From an uncultured Pelagibacteraceae bacterium (lineage in GTDB: Bacteria > Pseudomonadota > Alphaproteobacteria > Pelagibacterales > Pelagibacteraceae): 45,572 nt of DNA. Under the pieces are notes generated by a model that was not told the origin of the DNA, did not search any database, and worked only from the letters and a program-made list of their open reading frames with translations. The translations under genes and the position numbers were made by a program. Shown one piece after another: positions 8,260 to 15,797 of this stretch (positions are counted from its first letter, which is position 1; each line of letters begins with the position of its first letter). Where the stretch lies: contig CABXKF010000005.1 of NCBI GenBank assembly GCA_902512765.1, forward strand, positions 1-45,572. The letters run 5' to 3'.

Positions 8260-9027
8260 ATGAAAAAACTTAAATTGTTTGCTCTTACAGCTGTTGCCCT
8301 AATGGGTGTTACAGGTGTAGCAAACGCTGAGACCGTTATGTTAGCTCAAGATGATTTCGTAGGTATTTCATTTTGGTTAGTATCAATGGCTTGTTTAGCT
8401 GCTACTGTATTCTTTTTCTTAGAAAGAAGTTCGGTTCCAGCTGGATGGAGAGTTTCAATGACGGTTGCTGGTCTAGTAACTGGTATTGCATTCGTACACT
8501 ACATGTACATGAGAGATGTATGGATCATGACTGGTGATTCACCAACTGTTTACAGATATATTGACTGGTTAATTACAGTGCCACTACTAATGTTAGAATT
8601 CTATTTTGTTCTATCAGCAGTAAACAAAGCAGATTCAGGAATTTTCTGGAGATTGATGCTTGGTACATTAGTAATGCTAGTAGGTGGATACTTAGGAGAA
8701 GCAGGATACATAAACGCTACACTTGGTTTCATTATCGGTATGGCTGGTTGGGTATACATTCTTTATGAAGTATTCTCTGGTGAAGCAGGTAAGAGAGCAG
8801 CAAAAAGTGGTAACAAAGCACTTGTAACTGCTTTTGGTGCAATGAGAATGATCGTTACTGTAGGTTGGGCTATTTACCCATTAGGTTACATTTTTGGTTA
8901 CCTAACAGGTGGAGTAGATGCTAACTCACTTAACGTGATTTACAACGCAGCTGACTTTTTGAACAAGATCGCTTTTGGTCTAATCATTTGGGCAGCAGCA
9001 ATGCAACAACCTGGTAGAGCTAAGTAG
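8260..9027 (+). CDS. Proteorhodopsin, light-driven proton pump, green-absorbing type
   Basis: A 255-residue seven-helix retinal protein of the inner membrane with a cleavable signal peptide (cleavage likely after ANA, residue 23). Numbering is offset by five from the classic green proteorhodopsin: H80, R99, D102 (proton acceptor), E113 (proton donor), D232 and the Schiff-base lysine K236 in LNKIAFG are all present, so active proton pumping is expected. The spectral tuning position equivalent to 105 is Leu (L110), the green-type residue. The position equivalent to GPR F152 is F157, so the carotenoid-antenna fenestration seen in xanthorhodopsin is probably closed. Retinal synthesis genes are not in this window. 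The gene has a strong SD, its own leader structure and a terminator, and so looks monocistronic. Confidence 0.98.
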   Translation: MKKLKLFALTAVALMGVTGVANAETVMLAQDDFVGISFWLVSMACLAATVFFFLERSSVPAGWRVSMTVAGLVTGIAFVHYMYMRDVWIMTGDSPTVYRYIDWLITVPLLMLEFYFVLSAVNKADSGIFWRLMLGTLVMLVGGYLGEAGYINATLGFIIGMAGWVYILYEVFSGEAGKRAAKSGNKALVTAFGAMRMIVTVGWAIYPLGYIFGYLTGGVDANSLNVIYNAADFLNKIAFGLIIWAAAMQQPGRAK

Positions 9028-9048
9028 TTTTACTTAAAAGTTTAAATT

Positions 9049-9085
9049 AAGGGCAGGTACAATTTTGTACTTGCCCTTTTTTTTT
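9049..9085 (+). terminator. Rho-independent terminator of the proteorhodopsin gene
   Basis: AAGGGCAGGTAC (9049-9060) pairs with GTACTTGCCCTT (9067-9078), with one G-T wobble, and is followed by an unbroken run of nine T (9077-9085). It starts 21 bases after the proteorhodopsin stop codon and separates that gene from the desaturase. Confidence 0.93.
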
Positions 9086-9104
9086 GCCTGCAATAATTTA
9101 AGCT

Positions 9105-10106
9105 ATGGAAGTTAATCTAGACAAATGGCACAAGTGTAAAGTCGATATTGAAGTTCTTAAAGAGCTTTCAAAAAAATCTGACATAAAAGGTTTACAACAT
9201 ATCTCTCTTTTTTTTGGTTTATTAATTTTAACTGGAAGTTTGGCGTATTTAACTTGGGGAACCTGGTGGTCGGTGTTTTGGTTTTTAGTGTATGGAAACA
9301 TCTATTCATTTTCAAATCCATTGTGGCATGAGACGGGTCATAAAACTGCCTTTCAATCAAAATTTTTAAATGAAATTTTTTATTATATTTCATCTTATAT
9401 GGCTAATTTTGAACCAATTAGATGGAGATACACTCATTTTGTTCATCATGGCAATACTTATTCAACTGAAAATCCTTTTGATCATGAAATTGAATATGGA
9501 AACAATTTAAAAGAAACTCCAAAAGGATTAATTATAAATATAATTCCGTTTTTAGATTTAATATTTTTTAAAAAACATATTTCATATGAAATTATTCAAC
9601 ATGCATTTGGAGTTAAAACAAAAGTAATGGAAGACTGTATTCCTGAAAAAGCACAAGCAAAAGTAATTTTTAGTTCAAGAATTTATGTTGCAATTTGGTT
9701 GTTAATTATTTTATGGTCAATACTAGCGTCATCTTGGCTACCGATGCTTTATTTTTTATTGCCACAATTTTATGGAAAAACTTTACACAAACTTGTTGCA
9801 TTTACTCAACATGCTGGACTTGCAAGAAATGTTAAAGATCACAGATTTTCATCAAGAGAAATGTATCTAAATCCAATATTAAGCTTTTTATATTGGAAAA
9901 TGGAATTCCATTTGACACATCATATGTTTCCAACAGTCCCGTCATATAACTTAGATAAACTTCACCACCATATAAAAGATCAATTGCCTAAACCAAATAA
10001 TGGACTGATAGACGCATACAAAGAAATAATTCCAGCATTGATTAAACAGAAAGAAGATGCGAGTTATTTTATAAGAAAAGATATACCTCAATTACAAAAT
10101 GTCTGA
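9105..10106 (+). CDS. Membrane fatty-acid desaturase / hydroxylase family di-iron oxygenase
   Basis: A 333-residue integral membrane protein with the three histidine boxes of the desaturase/alkane-hydroxylase superfamily: HETGH (75-79), HFVHH (111-115) and HLTHH (269-273), plus H236 in QHAG. These ligate a di-iron centre that uses O2 and two electrons. Hydrophobic pairs around residues 33-70 and 193-222 fit a four-helix topology. The box spacing and HLTHHMFP fit acyl-lipid desaturases better than the carotenoid ketolase CrtW, but the substrate cannot be read from sequence. A ferredoxin and a ferredoxin reductase follow directly, which would supply the electrons. It lies just behind the proteorhodopsin terminator. 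Confidence 0.8.
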   Translation: MEVNLDKWHKCKVDIEVLKELSKKSDIKGLQHISLFFGLLILTGSLAYLTWGTWWSVFWFLVYGNIYSFSNPLWHETGHKTAFQSKFLNEIFYYISSYMANFEPIRWRYTHFVHHGNTYSTENPFDHEIEYGNNLKETPKGLIINIIPFLDLIFFKKHISYEIIQHAFGVKTKVMEDCIPEKAQAKVIFSSRIYVAIWLLIILWSILASSWLPMLYFLLPQFYGKTLHKLVAFTQHAGLARNVKDHRFSSREMYLNPILSFLYWKMEFHLTHHMFPTVPSYNLDKLHHHIKDQLPKPNNGLIDAYKEIIPALIKQKEDASYFIRKDIPQLQNV

Positions 10107-10133
10107 AAATAGACTTGGTATGATTTTACTCAC

Positions 10134-10161
10134 TTGTTCTATCTAAATAAAAACCTATATA
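10134..10161 (+). promoter_or_regulatory. Candidate promoter giving a leaderless ferredoxin mRNA
   Basis: TTGTTC (10134-10139), a 16-base spacer and TATATA (10156-10161) resemble a sigma-70 promoter. The ATG of the ferredoxin lies only six bases after the -10 hexamer, at the expected transcription start, and no Shine-Dalgarno sequence precedes it. The -10 is part of the palindrome CTATATATAG. Motifs are visible; promoter activity is inferred, and AT-rich DNA makes chance matches common. Confidence 0.4.
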
Positions 10162-10167
10162 TAGCCC

Positions 10168-10488
10168 ATGGCAAAAATTACATATAATACTCACGACAGC
10201 AAAACACACACAATCGATGTTCAAAATGGATTAACAGTAATGGAGGGTGCAGTTCAAAATGATATTCCAGGAATTGATGCTGATTGTGGAGGTGGAATGG
10301 CGTGTGCAACATGTCATGTATATGTAAATGAAGAGTGGAAAGATAAACTTCCAGCCAAAGAAGATGGTGAAGAAGATATGTTGGATATGGCTTTTGAGCC
10401 AAAACAAAATAGCAGATTAAGCTGTCAGCTAATTGTTTCAGATGAATTAGATGGTCTAGTTGTAAACATTCCATCAAAACAAGGTTAG
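10168..10488 (+). CDS. [2Fe-2S] ferredoxin, adrenodoxin type
   Basis: A 106-residue soluble electron carrier. Cluster ligands are C40, C46 and C49 (C-x5-C-x2-C in [14 protein letters not shown]) and C86 (SRLSCQL), the pattern of vertebrate-type/adrenodoxin ferredoxins such as putidaredoxin and FdVI, not of plant-type ferredoxins. The acidic stretch EDGEEDMLD after the cluster loop is the usual reductase/oxygenase docking surface. The reductase gene starts on the base after its stop codon, and the di-iron membrane oxygenase is immediately upstream, so it probably shuttles electrons between the two. It is not the Isc ferredoxin by context, since no isc genes are nearby. Confidence 0.93.
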   Translation: MAKITYNTHDSKTHTIDVQNGLTVMEGAVQNDIPGIDADCGGGMACATCHVYVNEEWKDKLPAKEDGEEDMLDMAFEPKQNSRLSCQLIVSDELDGLVVNIPSKQG

Positions 10489-11505
10489 ATGAATAAAACA
10501 GATGTATTGATAATTGGAGCAGGACCAACAGGTTTATTTTGTGCTCATCAATTAGGGATCATTGGATTAAGTTGTGAGATAGTTGATAATCTTGATAAAG
10601 CTGGTGGCCAATGTATTGAACTTTATCCAGATAAACCAATTTATGATATTCCAGCTGTACCTGAATGTACTGGAGAAGAATTAACCAACAATCTTTTAAA
10701 ACAAATAAAACCTTTTAATGTAAAAACTCATTTAAATGAAAGAGTGGAAGAGCTTAAAAAAATTGAAAATCGATGGCGTGTTAAAACAAGTGGCAATCAA
10801 GAGTTTGATGTAGCAAGCATTGTTATTGCGGGTGGTGTTGGGTCATTTGAGCCTAGAAAATTTCCTTTAAAAGAATGTGAAAAATTTGAGGGTAGTTCAT
10901 TATTTTATTCAATTAAAGATAAGACAGTCTTTAAAGACAAAACAATTTCCATATTTGGTGGTGGAGACTCAGCACTTGATTGGGCAATAGAGCTTTCTAA
11001 TACATCTAGGGTAAATCTAATTCATAGAAGAGATGGTTTTAGTGGAGCAGAATCTAGTGTTCAAAAAGTTAAAGAATTAAATGATCAAGGAAAACTTAAC
11101 CTATATACAAAATATCAAATAGACTCAGTTTCAGGAGATAAAAATATTGATCTAGTTAAAATTAAACACGACGACGGAGAAGTAAAAGAATTAAAAACAG
11201 ATTATGTGCTTGGTTTTTTTGGATTAATTATGCAACTTGGTCCTATCTTAAATTGGGGGTTAAACATTGATAAAAAAACAATTACAGTTAACACAGAAAA
11301 TTTTGAAACAAATATAGATGGTATATTTGCAATTGGTGATATCTGCTCATACCCCGGAAAACTTAAATTAATTCTTTCAGGTTTTCATGAGGGCGCATTA
11401 GCTGCAAGAGGATGTTTTAAGTATGCAAAACCTGATGAAAAATTAAGATTTGAATTTACAACCACATCAAAAGCTGCTCAAGAAAGATTAGGTGTTAAGA
11501 AGTGA
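10489..11505 (+). CDS. Ferredoxin--NADP+ reductase, thioredoxin-reductase-like (YumC type)
   Basis: A 338-residue FAD/NAD(P)H flavoprotein with the FAD-binding IIGAGPTGLFCAHQLG at the N-terminus, the NADPH-binding FGGGDSALDWAIEL near residue 160 and the second FAD motif IFAIGDICSYPGKLKL near residue 285. The redox-active CxxC of thioredoxin reductase is absent from the NADPH domain, which is the mark of the TrxR-like ferredoxin reductases. Length fits that family (330-350, versus about 320 for TrxB). Genes are often annotated as thioredoxin reductase; I consider that wrong here. The ATG follows the ferredoxin stop with no gap and the stop overlaps the GTG of the GST gene. Confidence 0.88.
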   Translation: MNKTDVLIIGAGPTGLFCAHQLGIIGLSCEIVDNLDKAGGQCIELYPDKPIYDIPAVPECTGEELTNNLLKQIKPFNVKTHLNERVEELKKIENRWRVKTSGNQEFDVASIVIAGGVGSFEPRKFPLKECEKFEGSSLFYSIKDKTVFKDKTISIFGGGDSALDWAIELSNTSRVNLIHRRDGFSGAESSVQKVKELNDQGKLNLYTKYQIDSVSGDKNIDLVKIKHDDGEVKELKTDYVLGFFGLIMQLGPILNWGLNIDKKTITVNTENFETNIDGIFAIGDICSYPGKLKLILSGFHEGALAARGCFKYAKPDEKLRFEFTTTSKAAQERLGVKK

Positions 11506-12128
11506 TAGAGCTTTTTACGGCTGATACTCCAAATGGTAAAAAAATTTCTATCATGCTTGAGGAGATTGGTTATGATTACAAAGTAACCAAAGTAGATATA
11601 AGTAAAGACGAACAATTTAAACCAGAATTTATAAAGTTAAGTCCTTTTAGTAAAATCCCTGTAATTACTGACCATGATAATAAAGAAAGCATTTTTGAGT
11701 CTGGGGCAATTCTTATGTACCTAGGGGAAAAAAGTGGAAAGTTTTACGAACTACAAGATAGATTAAAAATAAATCAATGGTTGATGGCACAAATGGGAAC
11801 TATTGGACCAATGATAGGACAGCATCATCAATTTCATCATTATAATCCTGGCAAAAGTGAATTTGGTGAAGAGAGATATTTTAAAATTGCAAAGAGAATA
11901 TATCAGGAATTAGACAATAGATTGAAAGACACAAAATTCCTAGCAGGAGACAAATATACAATTGCTGATATTGCTACTTTCCCTTGGTTTGCAAGACATG
12001 AATGGCACGACATTGGATTAAAAAATTACAAGAATTTATCTAAATGGTATTTAGAAATATCAAACCGTGATGCAGTTATAAAGGGCTATGATCTTTACAA
12101 TAATGGCTCACAAATTCCAAAGCTCTAA
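11502..12128 (+). CDS. Glutathione S-transferase, YfcG/Ure2-like (Nu class)
   Basis: A 208-residue cytosolic GST. The N-terminal thioredoxin-fold domain has TADTPNGKK, matching the TPNG-K start of YfcG-like disulfide-bond reductases, then FSKIPVI with the cis-proline and ESGAILMYL that binds the glutathione gamma-glutamyl group. The C-terminal helical domain includes GPMIGQHHQFHHY and KYTIADIATFPW. Translation starts at GTG 11502, overlapping the reductase TGA, so it is coupled to the ferredoxin reductase. YfcG homologues reduce disulfides using two glutathiones; a role in protecting or regenerating the oxygenase chain is only a guess. Confidence 0.88.
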   Translation: MIELFTADTPNGKKISIMLEEIGYDYKVTKVDISKDEQFKPEFIKLSPFSKIPVITDHDNKESIFESGAILMYLGEKSGKFYELQDRLKINQWLMAQMGTIGPMIGQHHQFHHYNPGKSEFGEERYFKIAKRIYQELDNRLKDTKFLAGDKYTIADIATFPWFARHEWHDIGLKNYKNLSKWYLEISNRDAVIKGYDLYNNGSQIPKL

Positions 12129-12200
12129 TTATAAATAACCATCTTTTTAATTAATTTTTATTAATTTTCTTTAATTTGAGTTTTATTCTAAGATCACTTT

Positions 12201-12989
12201 ATGAATATAAAAATTTCATCTTTAAATTATTGCCCAGTAAAATCTTTATCATTTCAAAAAATTAATAAATGTAAAATTAAAAAAAACATTGGAATTGAGG
12301 GAGATAGAAATTTTGCATTTTCTAAAAACCTTAATTTAGATGAGGTAAAATTATTTGAAAAAAATCCCAATGAAAGAAAAGATAAGTGGAATAAAATTTT
12401 AACTCTTAAAAATTCACCAGTTTTAAATAAATATAATTTTATATTTGAAGATAATGAGTTAACATTATTCCTTAAAGATAAAAAAGTACTTACCATTGAC
12501 GTAAATCAGCTTACTGAGCGTCAAAAGTTATCTGATAAAATTGCAGAACTGGAAAAATCTTTAAAACAACCTTTAGTTTTAATGAGAAATGAAAACTTTC
12601 CTTTTTTTGACACATCTATTTCAAAAAAAATTAATTTTACTAACTCGATCTCTCTTTTAAACATCCAAAGTATCAAAGATTTTGAAAAAAAAATTAATCA
12701 AGAGGTAGAACAACAAATATTTAGAGGCAATATTTATATCGATGGAGTTAAACCTTGGGAGGAAAGAGAATGGTTAAGTAAGGTAATAAGAATTAACAAT
12801 GTTCATTTTAAAGTTGAAAAAAATATTCCAAGATGTGTTGCAATCAATCTTAAACCTCAAACAGAGGATAATTCTTTTGATTTACTTCAGCTATTGAAAA
12901 AAACTTACAATCATTTTGATATGGGTGTATTTTTAACAGCTTTAGATGATGGTGAAATCAGTACTGGAGATTTAATTAATTTTGATTAA
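12201..12989 (+). CDS. MOSC domain protein (YcbX-like)
   Basis: A 262-residue protein with an N-terminal MOSC_N-like beta region (SLNYCPVKSL, then GIEGDRNFAF) and a C-terminal MOSC domain in which FRGNIYIDG, PRCVAINLKPQT (with the conserved cysteine) and DGEISTGDLI are recognisable. MOSC proteins carry or use molybdenum-cofactor sulfur, and YcbX-type members receive electrons from a reductase and ferredoxin to reduce N-hydroxylated compounds. The nearby ferredoxin and reductase genes make that kind of partner conceivable. A 72-base AT-rich gap separates it from the GST gene. It converges on dksA with eight bases between stops. Confidence 0.85.
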   Translation: MNIKISSLNYCPVKSLSFQKINKCKIKKNIGIEGDRNFAFSKNLNLDEVKLFEKNPNERKDKWNKILTLKNSPVLNKYNFIFEDNELTLFLKDKKVLTIDVNQLTERQKLSDKIAELEKSLKQPLVLMRNENFPFFDTSISKKINFTNSISLLNIQSIKDFEKKINQEVEQQIFRGNIYIDGVKPWEEREWLSKVIRINNVHFKVEKNIPRCVAINLKPQTEDNSFDLLQLLKKTYNHFDMGVFLTALDDGEISTGDLINFD

Positions 12990-12997
12990 TTATAAAT

Positions 12998-13519
12998 TTA
13001 GTCATCTGCATGAACTTTTTCATTTTTTTCATGCTTTTCTTGTGCGGCAATAGTGTATTTTGCAACAGGTCTTGCTATTAACCTTTTTAATCCGATTGGT
13101 TCTGCGGTATCTAAGCAGTAACCATAAATATCTTCTCTGATTCTAGCCAAAGCTTTATCAATTTCAGATATTAACTTGATTTGTCTATTAATAGCTTTCA
13201 TCTCTACATTTTTATCAGTGTATGAGCTTGCTTGATCCACAACATCAGCAGAAATACTATTATCGTCCATACTTCCAAAGTAAAGCGCCTCATTATTGGC
13301 TTTAACTAAATCTTTTTTCCATTCCGTTAATCTCATTCTGAAAAACACCTTATGTTTTTCGCACATATATTTTTCAGTATCTTTTGGCACGTAAGTTTTC
13401 GAAATTTTTATTGGAGCCTTAGCTGCAACTTTAGGTTTGGCCGCAACTTTTGTTTTTGGTTTAACAGCTTTTGATTTAGGCTTAGAAACTTTTTTTATAG
13501 TTTTAGTAGTCTTTGGCAT
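12998..13519 (-). CDS. dksA: DksA/TraR family RNA polymerase-binding regulator lacking the zinc ligands
   Basis: Binds the RNA polymerase secondary channel and, with ppGpp in most bacteria, resets transcription during starvation. Residues 1-40 are a Lys/Ala/Pro-rich basic extension (KPK repeats) in place of the usual short N-terminus. The coiled-coil globule follows, with the catalytic tip D92-x2-D95-x-A97 (ADVVDQAS) intact. The C-terminal finger has IYGYCLDTAEPIGLKRL and AKYTIAAQEKHE: of the four zinc-finger cysteines only C135 remains, the others being T138, T156 and A159. One-cysteine DksA proteins are known in Alphaproteobacteria, so this is likely functional but zinc-free. Confidence 0.93.
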   Translation of the reverse strand: MPKTTKTIKKVSKPKSKAVKPKTKVAAKPKVAAKAPIKISKTYVPKDTEKYMCEKHKVFFRMRLTEWKKDLVKANNEALYFGSMDDNSISADVVDQASSYTDKNVEMKAINRQIKLISEIDKALARIREDIYGYCLDTAEPIGLKRLIARPVAKYTIAAQEKHEKNEKVHADD

Positions 13520-13597
13520 TGTTTAAATTTGAATTTCCGCAGTATATTTAGCAAATTAGAGGTGTCAAGCAAGCTGAATTGTTATAAATATTTATAA

Positions 13598-14920
13598 ATG
13601 ACCAATAACAACAGAAATATAAATAATATTTTTTATATTTTCGTTATATCGCATCTAATATTTTGGACCTTGGTTCCATCTATAACTAATCACAATTTAC
13701 CACTGGATACTATAGAAGCATTAGCTTGGGGAAGTAATTTAGATTGGGGATTTAACAAACATCCACCAATGAGTGCCTTTTTTCCAGAAGTTTTTTATCA
13801 AATTTTTGGCTCTCAAGATTGGGCTTATTATTTGCTTAGTCAAATTTTTGTACTTATTTCTTTTTATTATGTATTTAAATTTTCTAAAGAAATTTTTAAC
13901 AATAATTTATTAGGTTTAATTTCAGTTTTACTTATTGAAGCTATCTATTTCTATAATTTTACAACTCCTGAATTTAATGTGAATGTTTGTCAACTCCCAT
14001 TTTGGTCAGCCACAGTTTATTATTCATGGAAAATTTATAATAACAAAGAGGTAAAATTTTCTGATTGTTTTTTAGTTGGATTATTTGCAGCCTTTGGTTT
14101 TTTATCCAAATATCTATTTGTTTATCTTCTAGCTTCAATAGATCTATTATTCATGTATTTAATTTTTATAAAGAAAGATAGAAAATTTGATTTTAAATAT
14201 TTAATAACACTAGAAGTATTTTTGATAATTTTAGTTCCTCATTTTATCTGGCTTAATAACAATGAATTTATTACAATAACATATGGACTTGCAAGAACAG
14301 GATTAGAGCAATCTAGTGTATTTGACTATATTAAATTTCCATTTATTTTTTTGACAAAACAAATCGGATTACTAATTCCATTTTTAGTTTTGGTTTGGTT
14401 GTTAGTAAAAAAAATAAAATTTAAATTTAAATTTAAAGATAAGAAGCTACTTTTTTTATTATTTATTAATATTCTTCCCATCATATTAATGTTTTTAACT
14501 TCAGTAGTTATTGGTTCTAAAATTAGAACAATGTGGATGACACCGTTTTATTTATTTTTTGGAACTTTATTTGTTTATTTATTTCAAGCTCAAATAAACT
14601 TCAAAAAGCTAAAACCATTCATGGTTGGATTTATTTTTCTATTCTTTTTATCTCCAATATTTTATGCATATGTCTCATTATCAAAAGAAGATAAAAGGAC
14701 TGATTATCCTGGCAAAGGAATTGCCTTAAAAACACAGTATGCTTGGGATCAGCAGTTTAATACTAGGATAAACGTAGTTTATGGAAACGAATGGAATGCT
14801 GGCAATTTATCATATCATCTTCAATCAAGACCTGTTTGGGAAGGAATTATTGTAAGAGAAAAACTTGATCAATTGAAAGACTATATGTGTCTTGATAATG
14901 TTTGTGTTGGCTCAAGATAA
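13598..14920 (+). CDS. Membrane glycosyltransferase, GT39/ArnT-like (PMT_2 family)
   Basis: A 440-residue protein with about ten hydrophobic segments. The first periplasmic loop contains LPLDTIEALAWGSNLDWGFNKHPPMSAF, i.e. the D/E-rich pattern with W-G-x-x-x-HPP characteristic of dolichyl/undecaprenyl-phosphate-sugar-dependent glycosyltransferases of the PMT_2 group. These transfer a sugar from a polyprenyl-phosphate donor to lipid A, glycans or proteins outside the inner membrane. The C-terminal soluble portion is short and includes a CLDNVC pair. The next gene encodes a GT2 enzyme of the kind that makes such lipid donors, two bases downstream, so donor synthesis and use are paired. The acceptor is unknown. 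Confidence 0.83.
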   Translation: MTNNNRNINNIFYIFVISHLIFWTLVPSITNHNLPLDTIEALAWGSNLDWGFNKHPPMSAFFPEVFYQIFGSQDWAYYLLSQIFVLISFYYVFKFSKEIFNNNLLGLISVLLIEAIYFYNFTTPEFNVNVCQLPFWSATVYYSWKIYNNKEVKFSDCFLVGLFAAFGFLSKYLFVYLLASIDLLFMYLIFIKKDRKFDFKYLITLEVFLIILVPHFIWLNNNEFITITYGLARTGLEQSSVFDYIKFPFIFLTKQIGLLIPFLVLVWLLVKKIKFKFKFKDKKLLFLLFINILPIILMFLTSVVIGSKIRTMWMTPFYLFFGTLFVYLFQAQINFKKLKPFMVGFIFLFFLSPIFYAYVSLSKEDKRTDYPGKGIALKTQYAWDQQFNTRINVVYGNEWNAGNLSYHLQSRPVWEGIIVREKLDQLKDYMCLDNVCVGSR

Positions 14921-14922
14921 AT

Positions 14923-15795
14923 ATGAAAAAGTATATAATTCTAATCCCAATTTATAATGATAGAGAAAGTTTAACTAAGTTAATTGAAGATATTAACTCA
15001 GAAGTTAAAAGTCTTAATGCTGAGATATCAGTTATTATTATTAACGATGCATCTTCTCAACAGATAATCGATAAGTATCAAAATACTGAAAATATTAATT
15101 CAATTGAAATTATAAATATGAAAGAAAACAGAGGTCATGCAAGATGTATTGCTTCAGGACTTAAATATGTTTTTGAAAAAAAAGAATTTGATTATGTAAT
15201 ACCCATGGATGGAGATGGTGAAGATAGACCTGAAGAAATAAAAAATTTTATACAAATTGCAAATCAAACAGAAGACAAAAGTATAATTGGTGAAAGAGTA
15301 AAAAGATCTGAAAGTTTAATATTTAAAGTTTGTTATCAGGCACATAAAATTTTAACTTTAGTTTTTACCAATCAATCTATTAAATTTGGCAACTTTACTT
15401 GTTTGTCAAAATCAACAGTTGAAAAAATGATTAATGAAAAAGCAACTTGGAATAGTTTTTCAGGTTCATTAAAAAAAGTAGAAAAAGACCTATTATCAAT
15501 ACCTTCAATTAGAGGAACTAGATATTTTGGACCATCAAAGATGAGTTTTTTTAATTTACTAAAACATTCTTTATCAATAATTAGTGTTTTTAGAAAAACT
15601 GTCTTAATACGTTCAGCATTATTTATAGTTTTTTATATTCTCTTGATTAAAAATAATGCCTCAATAATTACATCATTGCCTTTAGTTTTATTATTAATAA
15701 TGATTTATTCAATTTCTACTCTAGCGCTAAGAGAAAATATGAATGAATTTGACAATTCATTGAAAAACATAAATGATATTGATAAAATTAAATAG
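14923..15795 (+). CDS. GT2 polyprenyl-phosphate sugar synthase (DPM1/GtrB-like)
   Basis: A family 2 glycosyltransferase that should load a nucleotide sugar onto a polyprenyl phosphate at the cytoplasmic membrane face. The start is ATG 14923 (MKKYIILIPIYNDRES, 290 residues); the frame also opens at TTG 14902 inside the previous gene, but that adds an unlikely CWLKIN lead. VIIINDAS and the nucleotide/metal motif PMDGDGEDRPEEI (compare D-x-D-x-x-D-P-P-E of DPM1/GtrB) are clear. Two hydrophobic helices close the C-terminus (about residues 225-270), as in GtrB-like proteins. It is sandwiched between the GT39-like transferase and the DUF1800 gene, with two-base gaps on both sides. Confidence 0.85.
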   Translation: MKKYIILIPIYNDRESLTKLIEDINSEVKSLNAEISVIIINDASSQQIIDKYQNTENINSIEIINMKENRGHARCIASGLKYVFEKKEFDYVIPMDGDGEDRPEEIKNFIQIANQTEDKSIIGERVKRSESLIFKVCYQAHKILTLVFTNQSIKFGNFTCLSKSTVEKMINEKATWNSFSGSLKKVEKDLLSIPSIRGTRYFGPSKMSFFNLLKHSLSIISVFRKTVLIRSALFIVFYILLIKNNASIITSLPLVLLLIMIYSISTLALRENMNEFDNSLKNINDIDKIK

Positions 15796-15797
15796 TC

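Noticed and set aside
14902..14922. Upstream TTG start for the GT2 gene
   Set aside because: It lies inside the previous gene and adds a non-homologous lead before the canonical MKKYIILIPIYN start at 14923.
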